A DNA stretch of 64,000 nucleotides from Streptomyces spinosisporus (lineage in GTDB: Bacteria > Actinomycetota > Actinomycetes > Streptomycetales > Streptomycetaceae), in the NCBI RefSeq assembly GCF_022698145.1, contig NZ_JALDAX010000006.1:62001-126000 (forward strand), read 5' to 3'. A program made the translations under genes and the position numbers. Under the pieces are notes generated by a model. It saw nothing but the letters and a program-made list of their open reading frames with translations, ran no database searches and was not told the origin of the DNA. Positions 7,631 to 16,541 of this stretch are shown piece after piece (the stretch's first letter is position 1; every line of letters begins with the position of its first letter).

Positions 7631-8494
7631 TCAGGCTTTCCGCACGACTTCTGCGATCGACGCCCAGTCGTGATCGGTCAGGGCCTGATCGATCGCGGAT
7701 CGGAAGACTCCCTGCAGTGCGGACATCGAGGGCAGTTGCAGTCCCACCGCATCGGCGGCGGCAGCGGCCAGGGCCAGGTCCTTGCTGCCCAGTGCGGTGC
7801 GGAAGCCGGCCGGGAAGTAGTCGCGGTCCGCCATGGACCTGCCGTAACCCTGGTACACCGGGCCCGGGAACAGGGTGCCCGCGATCAGCTCTCGTAGATC
7901 GTCGGCGTCGATTCCGTACCGCTCGGCCAGCGTGAAGCCTTCCGCCATCGCCTCCAGCGCGTGAATGATCAGCAGGTTCATGGTGATCTTCACCGCGTTG
8001 GCCTGCCACGGCTGGTCGCCGACCCGCCAGGTCCGCCGGCCGATCGCCGAGAACACGGCTTCCAGGCTGTCGATCGACTCGCCGTCCCCGGCCGCGAGCA
8101 GATTGAGCTGCCCTGCCTCGGCCACCGCCGGACGCCCCAGCACGGGGACCGCCAGATAGCCGACTCCAGCAGCCGCATGCCGCTCGGCCAGAGCGCGCCC
8201 GGCCGCGACCGAGAGCGTCGACATACTCACGTGGACGGCATGGGACCCCACTTCGGTGAGCACCGTGTCGTCGAAGACGGCGGCGACGGCGGCGTCATCG
8301 GCGAGCGACGACAACACCGGTCCGGCGGCGAAGAGTTCGACAACGGAAGCGGCGGGTTCGGCACCCAGCGCCACGAGTTCGTCGACTGCCTCTGCAGACC
8401 GGTTCCACACCGTCACCCGGTGTCCTTCGGCGAGTAGGCGGCGGGCCATGCCACGTCCCATGTTGCCGAGACCGGCAACCGACACCTGTGCCAT
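7631..8494 (-). CDS. NAD(P)-dependent beta-hydroxyacid dehydrogenase (3-hydroxyisobutyrate dehydrogenase family)
   Basis: A 287-residue enzyme with an N-terminal Rossmann domain (GLGNMG at 8-13) and a C-terminal all-helical domain. The catalytic lysine of the family is present as Lys169 in NAVKITMNLL. Members oxidise or reduce beta-hydroxyacids and related carbonyls (3-hydroxyisobutyrate, tartronate semialdehyde, succinic semialdehyde). It sits between the SDR-fold gene (22 bp upstream) and the CMD gene in the leftward set. A step that produces or consumes a hydroxyacid in the pathway is likely; the substrate is not identifiable. Confidence 0.88.
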   Translation of the reverse strand: MAQVSVAGLGNMGRGMARRLLAEGHRVTVWNRSAEAVDELVALGAEPAASVVELFAAGPVLSSLADDAAVAAVFDDTVLTEVGSHAVHVSMSTLSVAAGRALAERHAAAGVGYLAVPVLGRPAVAEAGQLNLLAAGDGESIDSLEAVFSAIGRRTWRVGDQPWQANAVKITMNLLIIHALEAMAEGFTLAERYGIDADDLRELIAGTLFPGPVYQGYGRSMADRDYFPAGFRTALGSKDLALAAAAADAVGLQLPSMSALQGVFRSAIDQALTDHDWASIAEVVRKA

Positions 8495-8516
8495 GCGAAA
8501 GTCCCCTCCCAGAGCC

Positions 8517-9323
8517 TCAGATGACCGACTTGCCGAGCCCGCCGTCGACCTGAAGGGTCTGGCCGGTCACATAGGTGGCGAGGTCCGAGGCCAGATAGAG
8601 CGCGGCCGCCGCGATCTCCTCGGGGCGCGCCCATCGGCCGAGCCGGATGCCGAGGTTCTCGACCATCCCGTCCCGCACCTGCTCGGGGGTGATGCCCTTC
8701 GCCTCGGCGGTGGCCGCGTGCCGGTCCTTCCAGACCTGCGTCAGGGTCATGCCGGGCGAGATGGCGTTCACCAGCACTCCCTGCGGTGCGGCTTCGGCGG
8801 CCAGGTAGCTGGTCAGGGCGACCACCGCCGCGTTCACCGCGGCCGCCACCCCGATGTTCGGGACCAGGACGTGCGCGGCCATGCCGGCGATGTTGATGAT
8901 GCGGCCGGTGCCCTCCTTCTCGATCAGCGGAAGAGCGGCACGGGCGACGCGCAGATAGCCGACCGTCTTGGCGTCCAGGGCGTCGCTCACCACCGCCTCA
9001 TCCGCCTCGGCCAGGGCGCTCACGGCCAGCAGCGGGGCGGCGGAGTTGACGACGATGTCCAGCCGCCCCTGCCACGCGTGCACCTGACGCACGGCGTCGG
9101 TCACCGCGTCGTCCTCGTTGACATCCGCGACCACGGTCAGCACCGGACTGTCGCCGCCCGCGGCGATCTGCTCCGCGGCCGACTCCAGCTTCGCCTTCGT
9201 ACGGCCCAGGATCGCCACGGCGGCGCCTTGGGCGTGCAGGGCTTCGGCCACCGCGAGGCCGAGGCCACTGCCACCTCCGGTGATGAGTGCCGTCCGGCCG
9301 TCCAGTCGAATCCCAAGCGTCAT
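8517..9323 (-). CDS. SDR-fold protein lacking the catalytic tetrad
   Basis: A 268-residue protein with a complete short-chain dehydrogenase fold and an intact cofactor loop (TGGGSGLG, residues 15-22). It also keeps the late NAISPG and GQTLQVDGG segments. All four classical catalytic positions differ. By alignment with the usual sequence, Asn is Lys119 (in LDAKTVG), Ser is Ala146/Gly147 (IINIAG), Tyr is Ala160 and Lys is Asn164 (GVAAAVNAA in place of xxYxxxK). It probably binds NAD(P) but should not do normal hydride transfer by the SDR mechanism. It is the first gene of the leftward set, divergent from metF. A structural, regulatory or novel catalytic role is inference. Confidence 0.85.
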   Translation of the reverse strand: MTLGIRLDGRTALITGGGSGLGLAVAEALHAQGAAVAILGRTKAKLESAAEQIAAGGDSPVLTVVADVNEDDAVTDAVRQVHAWQGRLDIVVNSAAPLLAVSALAEADEAVVSDALDAKTVGYLRVARAALPLIEKEGTGRIINIAGMAAHVLVPNIGVAAAVNAAVVALTSYLAAEAAPQGVLVNAISPGMTLTQVWKDRHAATAEAKGITPEQVRDGMVENLGIRLGRWARPEEIAAAALYLASDLATYVTGQTLQVDGGLGKSVI

Positions 9324-9545
9324 TGCCGTATTTCTCCGTCCGTGTATTCCACCGCGTGACGCGAGCAGCGCCGTTTGTCGAGCGTGGCCCGCGGGCGGCT
9401 GGTCGGCAAGGCCGGCTAACGGGCGGATAACCGCGCAGAAAATTCAATAAACAGGCGGCTAACGACCGCCGACTTACGGTCTCGGTCGACCGCAACACGT
9501 GTGTCGGATTCGATGTGCTCCAGCTGAAGAAGGCGGAACAACACC
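9324..9545. promoter_or_regulatory. Divergent promoter region of the catabolic locus
   Basis: This 222-bp gap separates the two divergent gene sets and must hold promoters for both. Part of it is unusually AT-rich for this genome (around 9438-9452). It contains a heptamer direct repeat at 9414-9431 and a further GGCTAAC at 9457-9463. I cannot assign -10/-35 boxes with confidence. Confidence 0.6.
9414..9463 (+). promoter_or_regulatory. SARP-like heptamer direct repeats
   Basis: GGCTAAC (9414-9420), four bases, GGATAAC (9425-9431): two heptamers with an 11-bp period, the classical geometry of SARP binding sites. A third GGCTAAC lies at 9457-9463. The rightward set encodes an activator with a SARP-type winged helix plus BTAD domain, so these repeats are good candidate operators for it. 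A related, weaker pair (GATTTCG, 4 bases, GATTAAC) lies at 16468-16485 before the bicupin gene. Binding is inference. Confidence 0.5.
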
Positions 9546-10397
9546 ATGGCGCGATCTGCCGACCCGGATAAATCCGTCGACTCTGTCGTACGTGAAGCCG
9601 GCATCGAAGTCATCCCCCTGAAGGGAGCGGAGGAGAAGGTGTCGCTCGTGCCGGCCGGCACGACCGTCAGCATCACCTGCTCACCGAGATTCGGGCTGTC
9701 GCGCACGCTCGATCACGTCGCGGCGGCCCGCCGGTCGGGACACCGAGTGGTGCCGCATCTGGCGGCCCGCATGGTCGAGGACCGGCGGCACCTGCGGGAT
9801 TTCGTACGCACGGTGAACGACCTCGGAGTCGACGAGCTGTTCGTGATCGGCGGCGACGGCGAGGAACCCGTCGGTACATTCACCGAGGCCGCGGACATAC
9901 TGCGGGAACTGGGCGAGTTCGACCACGAGTTGTCGCGGATCGGCGTCGGCTGCTATCCGGAGGGCCACCCGAGGATCTCGGACGAGGCACTGTTCGACGC
10001 ATTGCAGCGCAAGCAGCAGTACGCCGACTACATGGTCAGCCAACTCTGCTTCGACGCGCACGCCCTGGCCGGATGGCTGCGTTCCGCGCGTGCCCGGGGG
10101 GTGACCCTGCCACTGCGCATCGGCGTCGCGGCCCCCCTGCAGATCAGGAAGTTGATCGAGCTCTCGATCAAGATCGGCGTGGGCCAGTCCGTGCGGTTCC
10201 TTTCCAAGCAGCACGGTCTCGTCGGGAATCTGCTGCTCGGTCGCTCCTACGAGCCCCTGGACCTTCTGCTCGCTCTGCAGCAGGAAATGCCCTTCTCGGA
10301 ATTCACCGTCGAAGGCCTGCATCTGTTCTCCTTCAATCAGGTGCAGCCCACACTCGAATGGTTGTCCCGCGCCGGTGGCGCAGAAAAGGCCGGTTGA
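9546..10397 (+). CDS. metF: Methylenetetrahydrofolate reductase family protein
   Basis: A 283-residue TIM-barrel flavoprotein of the MTHFR family. Family features include the DELFVIGGDGEEPVG strand-loop (about residues 98-112), GVGCYPEGHP and KQQYADYMVSQLCFD. In this setting it would run in the oxidative direction, converting 5-methyl-THF made by the neighbouring demethylase to 5,10-methylene-THF. In Sphingobium lignin catabolism a metF homologue next to ligM has this job. The ATG at 9546 follows an AAGGCGGA ribosome binding site. The stop is 3 bp before the demethylase start, so the two are translationally coupled. It is unlikely to be the housekeeping methionine-pathway copy, given this context. 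Confidence 0.88.
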   Translation: MARSADPDKSVDSVVREAGIEVIPLKGAEEKVSLVPAGTTVSITCSPRFGLSRTLDHVAAARRSGHRVVPHLAARMVEDRRHLRDFVRTVNDLGVDELFVIGGDGEEPVGTFTEAADILRELGEFDHELSRIGVGCYPEGHPRISDEALFDALQRKQQYADYMVSQLCFDAHALAGWLRSARARGVTLPLRIGVAAPLQIRKLIELSIKIGVGQSVRFLSKQHGLVGNLLLGRSYEPLDLLLALQQEMPFSEFTVEGLHLFSFNQVQPTLEWLSRAGGAEKAG

Positions 10398-10400
10398 TTC

Positions 10401-11747
10401 ATGAACCTGGAAGAGAAGATCCAAAAAGCCGGGGATGTCGTGGCCATGCTGCGCGACGCGCCGCAGGGTCCGTACATCTACCCGATGCGCGCCGAGTACA
10501 CCAACTGGCGGGACGAGCAACGGGCATGGCAGGAGACAGCGGTGCTCTTCGACCAGTCCCACCACATGACGGACATCTACTTCAAAGGGCCTGACGCGCT
10601 GCGTCTGATGTCGGACCTGGGCGTGAACGGGTTCAAGAACTTCGGCCGGAACAAGGCGAAGCAGTTCATCGCGTGCAATCACGACGGGTATTTCGTCGGT
10701 GACGCCATTCTGTTCGCCTTCGAGGACGACGAGTTCAGTCTGGTGGGCCGACCGGTCGCGCCCAACTGGGCTGCCTTTCACGCCGAGGCGGGCAACTACC
10801 GCGTCACGGTCACCCGCGACGAGCGGTCCGTCGCCAACGACGGCAGGCGGCTCACCTTCCGCTTCCAGCTCAACGGCCCCGCCACCCACCGCATCGTCGA
10901 GAAGGCGGCCGGAGCCCCGCTTCCGCGGATCCCGTTCTTCGCCATGGGCGAGATCGCGATCGCCGGCGTGCCCATCCGGGCCCTCAACCACACCATGGTC
11001 GGCATCCCCGGGCAGGAGTTCACCGGCCTCGAACTGGTCGGGCCCTCGGAACACGGCGAGACCGTCCTTGCGGCACTGCTCGCCGCGGGTAAGGAGTTCG
11101 GACTGCGCCAAGGCGGCGCACGAGCCTATCCGTCCACCGCCATCGAGTCGGGCTGGATCCCCGCGCCGGTGCCCGCCCTCTACACCCGGGAGTCCATGAG
11201 GCCGTTCCGGGAGTGGCTGTCGGGTGAGGGCTTCGAGGCGAACGCCTCCATCGGCGGCAGCTTCGTGTCGGACGACATCGAGGACTACTACGTCACTCCG
11301 TGGGACCTCGGCTACGGACACGTCATCAGGTTCGACCACGACTTCATCGGAAAGGCCGCCCTGCAGCGGATGGCGGACCAACCGCACCGCAAGAAGGTGT
11401 GGTTGCGCTGGCACGACCGGGACGTCGCGGAGCTGATCGCCGACAGCCTGTTCGGTGCCGGGCCGCACGCGAAGTACCTGGAGATGCCGGTGTCCAACTA
11501 CGCCACCGGAACCTACGACAAGGTCCTCGCGGACGGGCGCCTGGTGGGCATCTCCGCCAACAACGGCTACACCGTCAACGTCGGAGGCTGGTCCTCCCTC
11601 GGCATGGTGGACGAGCGCGAGGCGATCGACGGCCGTGAGGTGACGATCGTCGTCGGCGAGGAGAACGGCGGTTCGGCCAAGCCCACCGTCGAACGCCATG
11701 TCCAGCGCCACATCAGGGCCACGCTCCGCGTCCGCCCGCTGGTGTGA
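10401..11747 (+). CDS. Tetrahydrofolate-dependent O-demethylase, LigM/DesA type (GcvT family)
   Basis: A 448-residue aminomethyltransferase-fold enzyme that resembles Sphingobium LigM along its whole length. Shared stretches recalled from that family include YTNWRDEQRAW, VLFDQSHHM (His55 matching a LigM active-site His), GRPVAPNWAAFH (with Arg117), RAYPSTAIESGWIP, IGGSFVSDDIEDYYV, FDHDFIGKAAL and GEENGG. LigM moves the methyl group of vanillate or 3-O-methylgallate to THF without a corrinoid. Placement between MTHFR and PurU supports a THF-linked demethylation. The natural substrate here is unknown: no ring-cleavage or protocatechuate genes of the usual kind are adjacent. A role as a glycine-cleavage T protein is unlikely because of the LigM-specific motifs. 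Confidence 0.9.
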   Translation: MNLEEKIQKAGDVVAMLRDAPQGPYIYPMRAEYTNWRDEQRAWQETAVLFDQSHHMTDIYFKGPDALRLMSDLGVNGFKNFGRNKAKQFIACNHDGYFVGDAILFAFEDDEFSLVGRPVAPNWAAFHAEAGNYRVTVTRDERSVANDGRRLTFRFQLNGPATHRIVEKAAGAPLPRIPFFAMGEIAIAGVPIRALNHTMVGIPGQEFTGLELVGPSEHGETVLAALLAAGKEFGLRQGGARAYPSTAIESGWIPAPVPALYTRESMRPFREWLSGEGFEANASIGGSFVSDDIEDYYVTPWDLGYGHVIRFDHDFIGKAALQRMADQPHRKKVWLRWHDRDVAELIADSLFGAGPHAKYLEMPVSNYATGTYDKVLADGRLVGISANNGYTVNVGGWSSLGMVDEREAIDGREVTIVVGEENGGSAKPTVERHVQRHIRATLRVRPLV

Positions 11748-11806
11748 CCGGGGCGAGCCGCAAGGCGTCCGGACTCCTCCACCCACCGTCAAGGACGTGA
11801 TCACCC

Positions 11807-12664
11807 ATGAGCGGGACACACTATGTCCTCACCCTGACCTGTCCCGACCGGCCGGGCATCGTGCACGCCGTGTCGACCTTCCTGCTCGGGAACGGCTGCA
11901 CCATCGTCGAGAGTCAGCAGTTCGTCGAGTGCGAAGCCGGCAGGTTCTTCATGCGGATCGAGTTCGAGTCGCTCGACCCGCGGACCACGATCGACACCCT
12001 GCGCGCCGGCTTCACCGGCGTGCCGGAGCGATTCTCCATGGAATGGCGGCTGTTGGACGACACCAGAAGACAGCGCATCCTCATCATGGTGAGCCGGTAT
12101 GGGCACTGCCTCAACGACCTGCTGTTCCGTGCCCACAACGGCGGGTTGCACGCCGACATCGCGGCGGTGGTGTCCAACCACACCGACCTGCGCTACCTGG
12201 CCGAGACCTACGGCGTGCCCTACCACCACGTCCCGGTCTCCCCGGACACCAAACCGGCCGCCGAGAAGGAGCTCTTCGACCTGGTCGAGGACCTCGACGT
12301 GGACCTCGTGGTGCTCGCCCGCTACATGCAGATCCTCTCCCCGGACCTGTGCAAGAAGCTGGAGGGGCGGGCCATCAACATCCACCACTCGATGCTGCCC
12401 AGCTTCAAGGGTGCCCGGCCCTACGACCAGGCCCACGCCAGGGGCGTGAAGATCGTGGGCGCCACCGCCCACTATGTGACCCCGGACCTCGACGAGGGTC
12501 CGATCATCGAGCAGGAAGTGGCCCGCATCGACCACTCCATGACGGCGGCCGAGGCAACCACGCTCGGCCGGGACGTCGAGTGTCTGGCACTGTCCCGCGC
12601 CGTCCGCTGGCACACCGAGAACCGTGTGCTGCTCGACGGGAATCGGACCGTGGTCTTTCCCTGA
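11807..12664 (+). CDS. purU: Formyltetrahydrofolate deformylase
   Basis: A 285-residue hydrolase converting 10-formyl-THF to formate and THF. The N-terminal ACT domain (about 5-85, LTCPDRPGIVHAVSTFL) is followed by a formyltransferase-type domain. The catalytic triad is complete: Asn191, His193 (INIHHSMLPSF) and Asp229 (HYVTPDLDEGPII). The gene lies 59 bp after the demethylase. With metF it completes a route that regenerates THF after methyl transfer, dumping the one-carbon unit as formate. FolD is not present in the window and is presumably supplied by the housekeeping pathway. Confidence 0.95.
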   Translation: MSGTHYVLTLTCPDRPGIVHAVSTFLLGNGCTIVESQQFVECEAGRFFMRIEFESLDPRTTIDTLRAGFTGVPERFSMEWRLLDDTRRQRILIMVSRYGHCLNDLLFRAHNGGLHADIAAVVSNHTDLRYLAETYGVPYHHVPVSPDTKPAAEKELFDLVEDLDVDLVVLARYMQILSPDLCKKLEGRAINIHHSMLPSFKGARPYDQAHARGVKIVGATAHYVTPDLDEGPIIEQEVARIDHSMTAAEATTLGRDVECLALSRAVRWHTENRVLLDGNRTVVFP

Positions 12665-12753
12665 CCCCGCAAGGGCACGCACGTCGACACCGTCGACATG
12701 CACATCAGCAGGCACGACATGCGCGTCACCAGCATCAACCGGAGGACTTCCCC

Positions 12754-13260
12754 ATGCCCCCTGTTCCCGGGCTCACCCGCGTCGACCACTTCGGGATCAC
12801 GGTGCCCGATCTGGACCAGGCACGCGCCTTCTTCGAGGACGTGCTCGGCTTCGAGTACCTGTACCGGCTCGGCCCGCTCAGGGACGACACGGGACACTGG
12901 ATGAGCGAGCACCTCAATGTGCACGACCGGGCCACGTCACCCCGCATCTACTTCTTCCGCATCGGCGGTCAGGCGATCCTCGAGGTCTTCGAATACGAGT
13001 CCCCCGACCAGCGGCTGGAGCCCCCGCGCAACAGCGACATCGGCGGACACCATCTCGCGCTGTACGTCGACGACATCGACGCGGCAGCCGCCGACCTGCG
13101 GGAACGCGGCTTGAGGGTGCTGGGTGACCCGACGGCCAGCAAGGGCCCGCACGAGGGCCAGCGCTGGGTCTACTTCCTGTCACCGTGGGGGTTGCAGTGC
13201 GAGTTGGTCTCCTACCCCCATGGCAAGGCGTACCTCCGCGATCCCGCCGCCTTCGACTGA
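12754..13260 (+). CDS. VOC-family metalloenzyme
   Basis: A 168-residue vicinal-oxygen-chelate protein with two modules. Candidate metal ligands are the His in RVDHFGITV near the N-terminus, a His in GGHHLALYVDDI (second module) and the Glu in QCELVSYPHG near the end, a 2-His-1-Glu pattern as in glyoxalases and extradiol dioxygenases. A strong GGAGG site precedes the ATG at 12754. It follows purU by 89 bp in the rightward set. It may act on the demethylated product. Ring cleavage is possible but not proven, as single-domain VOC proteins are functionally diverse. Confidence 0.82.
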   Translation: MPPVPGLTRVDHFGITVPDLDQARAFFEDVLGFEYLYRLGPLRDDTGHWMSEHLNVHDRATSPRIYFFRIGGQAILEVFEYESPDQRLEPPRNSDIGGHHLALYVDDIDAAAADLRERGLRVLGDPTASKGPHEGQRWVYFLSPWGLQCELVSYPHGKAYLRDPAAFD

Positions 13261-13423
13261 CCAGGAACACAACCGTGCCGCCGTGCCGATGACACCCCTG
13301 TTAACCACGGCGAAACCGCGCTTGACCGGTGACACGGTGACGTAGACCCTCGACGTCGTGGGATCGCACGGTCGCTGTAGGTCCGGCGACGCGCTGTGCG
13401 GACTTCGAGTTAGGCGGGCCACG

Positions 13424-16400
13424 GTGGACGATGCTCACGGTTCCGGTGCCGGCAACCGGCGGATGGTGATCCGGCGCAAGCTCGCGGCCCCCGACCCCGA
13501 GGCCGACACCGTGCGGCGGGACCGGCTGACGCAGCGCATCCGCTCTCTCGTCGAGCACCATCGGGTGGTCACGGTGTGCGCGAGCGCCGGCGGCGGCAAG
13601 ACCACCGCTGTCGCCCAGGCCCTGCACGGCCTCGATCGCCCTGTGGCGTGGCTGTCGCTCGACGGCACGGAGCGGGCACCCGGCCGGTTGCTGGTCTACC
13701 TCGAGGCCGCCGTGGAACCCCACGTCCCCGCGGCAGGACAGGTCGCGTCCGACGCGCTGCGCGACGGCATCGAGTTCGGCGAGGCCGCAGGGCTGCTGGC
13801 CGAGAGCCTGCAGGGAAGCGAGCTGGTTCTCGTGTGCGACAACGTCGAGCGGATCACGGTCGACGAGGGTTCGGTCGACGTCCTGTCGGCACTCGCCCGG
13901 TACCTGCCCGCCGATGTCAACCTGGTGCTGATCTCCCGCACCGGGGTGCCGCTGGAGTTCGGCTCGATCGGCGGACGGTCCCGCGTGGGCGAGCTGGGCG
14001 AGGAGGATCTCGCGTTCGACCCCGACGAGGCCGCGGCGGCCCTGCGCCTGACCGGCCACGGCGACGTCGATGTCCAGCAGGTCGTCGACCTCACCGGCGG
14101 CTGGGTGGCAGGGGTCCTGTTCGAGGGCTGGCGCACGGCCGGGGTGGCCGATCACAGGGCCGACGCCCTGCGCGACTACCTGTCGGCCAACATCTTCCGC
14201 ACCCTCTCCCCCACCGAGCGCACGTTTCTGCTGCACACCAGCCCGCTGGCGGAGATCTCGGTCGCCGACGCCCAGGCGCTGGGCCGGATGGACGCGGCCC
14301 GCACGATGGCCCGTCTGCGGTCGAAGCGACTGCCCGCCCGCTGGTCGAGGGACGGAACCCGCCTGACACCGCACCCGCAGTTCAGGGAGTTCCTGGTCGA
14401 CGAACTGGCCCGCACCGAGGATCCGGATCGCATCCGTCGACTTCACCGGCTTCATGCGGAGCTTCTCGTGCGGCAGGGGGCGCTGGAGGAGGCCGTGGAT
14501 GCGCTTCTGCGCCTGGGTGACACGGAGGGGGCGTGGCAGCAAGCGGCGGTCGCACTTCCGGACCTGGTGGCCCGGATGGACTTCGCCTCTGCGGCCCGGT
14601 GGCTGGACGCACTGGACGTCTCCGCCAGGAAGCCGACCCCGGAGGTCGGCACCGTGGTGTTGCGTGTGTCGTTCGCGCTCGAACAGTGCGGGCGCGGCAA
14701 CGCACTGCTGGACCGGCACGGCTATGACTGGCTGCCCGGTCCCGACTCACCGTATTTCGAGGAGGCGTTGCTGCTCGCCGCGTGGTGCCAGTGGCATTCC
14801 GGCCGCCTCGGTGAAGCCCGCGCGCTCACCGAACGCCTGCCCGCCGGACGCGCCCGCGAGGTCGCCGAAAACATGCTGGCACTGGCCGACGGGGGCTCGC
14901 CGCCGTTCCCCGCCTATGCGCCGGCGCCGTCCGGCACGGGCGACGGGCTGCTGATGCGGATCGGGTATTTCCGTGGCCGGCTCCAGGGGATGGACCGGCC
15001 GGCCAGGTGCGAACCGTGGCGCAGTGTGCTCGGCGCGCCGTGGATCATCGCAGGACTTCGTGCGACAGGTCGTCTCAACGAGGCCATGGCGATGTACGAG
15101 GTACGCCGGGAGTCGTGGCAGCCTCCCTGGCTGCACGCGTTCGACGCGGTCGACCTGATGATCGACCTCGGCCGCCACGACGAGGCGTGGGCCGCGCTGG
15201 AGCGCGGCCGTCGGCTGATCGCCGACACGGGCTCACGGCTGTATCACGTGTTCGGGCTGCTCAATGAGGCGAAACTGTGTCTACGGCTGGATCACGACAC
15301 CGAGGCCGCCGACCGCGCGCTCGCCGACGCCCTGGCGAGCGGCGCCGCGGACTACGCGTTCAGCCGGGAGCTGTACCAGCTGTGGCGGGGACTCTCCCTG
15401 CTGCTGCGCGACCGCAACGCCGAGGCACGTACGGAACTGGAGGCCTGTGTCGCGAGCATGCGGGTCGGCGACCGGCGGCTGGAACTGGCCACCGCCGCGG
15501 CCTATCTCGCGGAGGCGTACTGGCGGCTCGGCGAGGAGGAGGCGTCGGACGCGGCAGCCGAGCTGGCTCTTGCCGAGTCCGCCGCCCAGGGATCACAGCA
15601 TCTGCTGCTCACCGCGCTGACCGACGTCCCCGCCGTGGCGGTGCGGGAGGCGGACGCCTCCCCCACGCGGATGTCGCGCTGGCACGAGATCACCGCCGCG
15701 CTGTCCGGTCAGGACGCGCTGCGGGTGGTCCCGAGGGCTCCGCGCCTGCTGCTGGAGGAGTTCGGCGAACCCGTCCTGACCCTCGACGGGAACCAGGTTC
15801 AGGTCCGGCTCAGCAAGAGCGTGGAGCTGCTCAGTTATCTCATCGGGGCCGGACGCGAGGTGTCGAGGCAGGAGCTTCTGGACGCGTTGTTCGACAGTCG
15901 TAACGACGCCGCCGGCCGCAGCTATCTGCGCCAGGCTCTGCACCGGCTGCGCGAGGTGCTTCCCGAGGCACTCGTCCCCCGGCAGGACGGTGACCGGTTC
16001 TCCCTCGCCTCCCCCGATCTGGTCCGCGGCACGACGCAGACGGTGCTGGACGCGCTGGTCGAGGCCGATCACCAGGACGGGGAGGTTCGGATGGGCACGC
16101 TGCGCGACGCGCTGGCCCGTGCCGACCGCGGTCCGTATCTGGCTCCCCTGCCGGGTCTGTGGGTGGAACAGCGCCGTGCCGAGATCGGTGAACGGGTCAC
16201 GGGCGGCCGTATCGAAGCGGCGAAACTGGCGTTCCGGCTCAGCAGGTACCGCGAGGCGCGGCGGCTCGTGGACCAGGTGCTGACGACGAGTCCGTACCGT
16301 GAACAGGCGTGGCAGCTGGCGATCTCCCTGGCGCACGCCAGCGGCGACGACGACTCCGTGCTGACCCTGTACCAGCGCTACCGGGTGGCCATGCGTGAGT

Positions 16401-16456
16401 TCGGGGTCGCACCGTCCGCGGAGATGCGCCGGCTCGTCACCCAGCTGCGACGTTGA
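13424..16456 (+). CDS. Large ATPase transcriptional activator with winged helix and BTAD domain
   Basis: A 1010-residue regulator of unusual layout. An N-terminal STAND/MalT-like ATPase has a P-loop (ASAGGGKTT, about residues 53-61) and a Walker-B-like LVLVCDNVE. A long helical repeat region follows (about 300-760). The DNA-binding part is at the C-terminus: an OmpR-type winged helix (about 775-850, KSVELLSYLIGAGREVSRQELLDALF and YLRQALHRLREVL) then a bacterial transcriptional activator domain to the end. LuxR-type MalT proteins have a different HTH. GTG at 13424 is chosen for the AGGCGGG 5 bases upstream; GTG 13358 and ATG 13463 are alternatives. It sits inside the rightward set and probably activates the locus in response to its substrate. 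Confidence 0.88.
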   Translation: MDDAHGSGAGNRRMVIRRKLAAPDPEADTVRRDRLTQRIRSLVEHHRVVTVCASAGGGKTTAVAQALHGLDRPVAWLSLDGTERAPGRLLVYLEAAVEPHVPAAGQVASDALRDGIEFGEAAGLLAESLQGSELVLVCDNVERITVDEGSVDVLSALARYLPADVNLVLISRTGVPLEFGSIGGRSRVGELGEEDLAFDPDEAAAALRLTGHGDVDVQQVVDLTGGWVAGVLFEGWRTAGVADHRADALRDYLSANIFRTLSPTERTFLLHTSPLAEISVADAQALGRMDAARTMARLRSKRLPARWSRDGTRLTPHPQFREFLVDELARTEDPDRIRRLHRLHAELLVRQGALEEAVDALLRLGDTEGAWQQAAVALPDLVARMDFASAARWLDALDVSARKPTPEVGTVVLRVSFALEQCGRGNALLDRHGYDWLPGPDSPYFEEALLLAAWCQWHSGRLGEARALTERLPAGRAREVAENMLALADGGSPPFPAYAPAPSGTGDGLLMRIGYFRGRLQGMDRPARCEPWRSVLGAPWIIAGLRATGRLNEAMAMYEVRRESWQPPWLHAFDAVDLMIDLGRHDEAWAALERGRRLIADTGSRLYHVFGLLNEAKLCLRLDHDTEAADRALADALASGAADYAFSRELYQLWRGLSLLLRDRNAEARTELEACVASMRVGDRRLELATAAAYLAEAYWRLGEEEASDAAAELALAESAAQGSQHLLLTALTDVPAVAVREADASPTRMSRWHEITAALSGQDALRVVPRAPRLLLEEFGEPVLTLDGNQVQVRLSKSVELLSYLIGAGREVSRQELLDALFDSRNDAAGRSYLRQALHRLREVLPEALVPRQDGDRFSLASPDLVRGTTQTVLDALVEADHQDGEVRMGTLRDALARADRGPYLAPLPGLWVEQRRAEIGERVTGGRIEAAKLAFRLSRYREARRLVDQVLTTSPYREQAWQLAISLAHASGDDDSVLTLYQRYRVAMREFGVAPSAEMRRLVTQLRR

Positions 16457-16467
16457 GCCGGGGCCCT

Positions 16468-16485
16468 CGATTTCGAGGTGATTAA
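16468..16485 (+). promoter_or_regulatory. Possible activator repeat before the bicupin gene
   Basis: GATTTCG (16468-16474), four bases, GATTAAC (16479-16485) has the same 7+4+7 geometry as the repeats at 9414-9431, though only four of seven bases agree between the halves. It overlaps a 14-bp inverted repeat at 16464-16477 (arms CCTCGA and TCGAGG). It lies about 57 bp upstream of the bicupin start. Confidence 0.3.
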
Positions 16486-16541
16486 CAGCCTCCCCGCCAC
16501 ACTCGTTCCCGCCACAACGTGCCACATCTGGAGGGAACTTC

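Noticed and set aside
10401..11747. Considered as glycine-cleavage T protein or DMSP demethylase DmdA
   Set aside because: LigM-specific motifs run over the whole length, and no gcvH, gcvP or DMSP genes are nearby. The DMSP idea remains possible only through the weak M24/DddP fold link.
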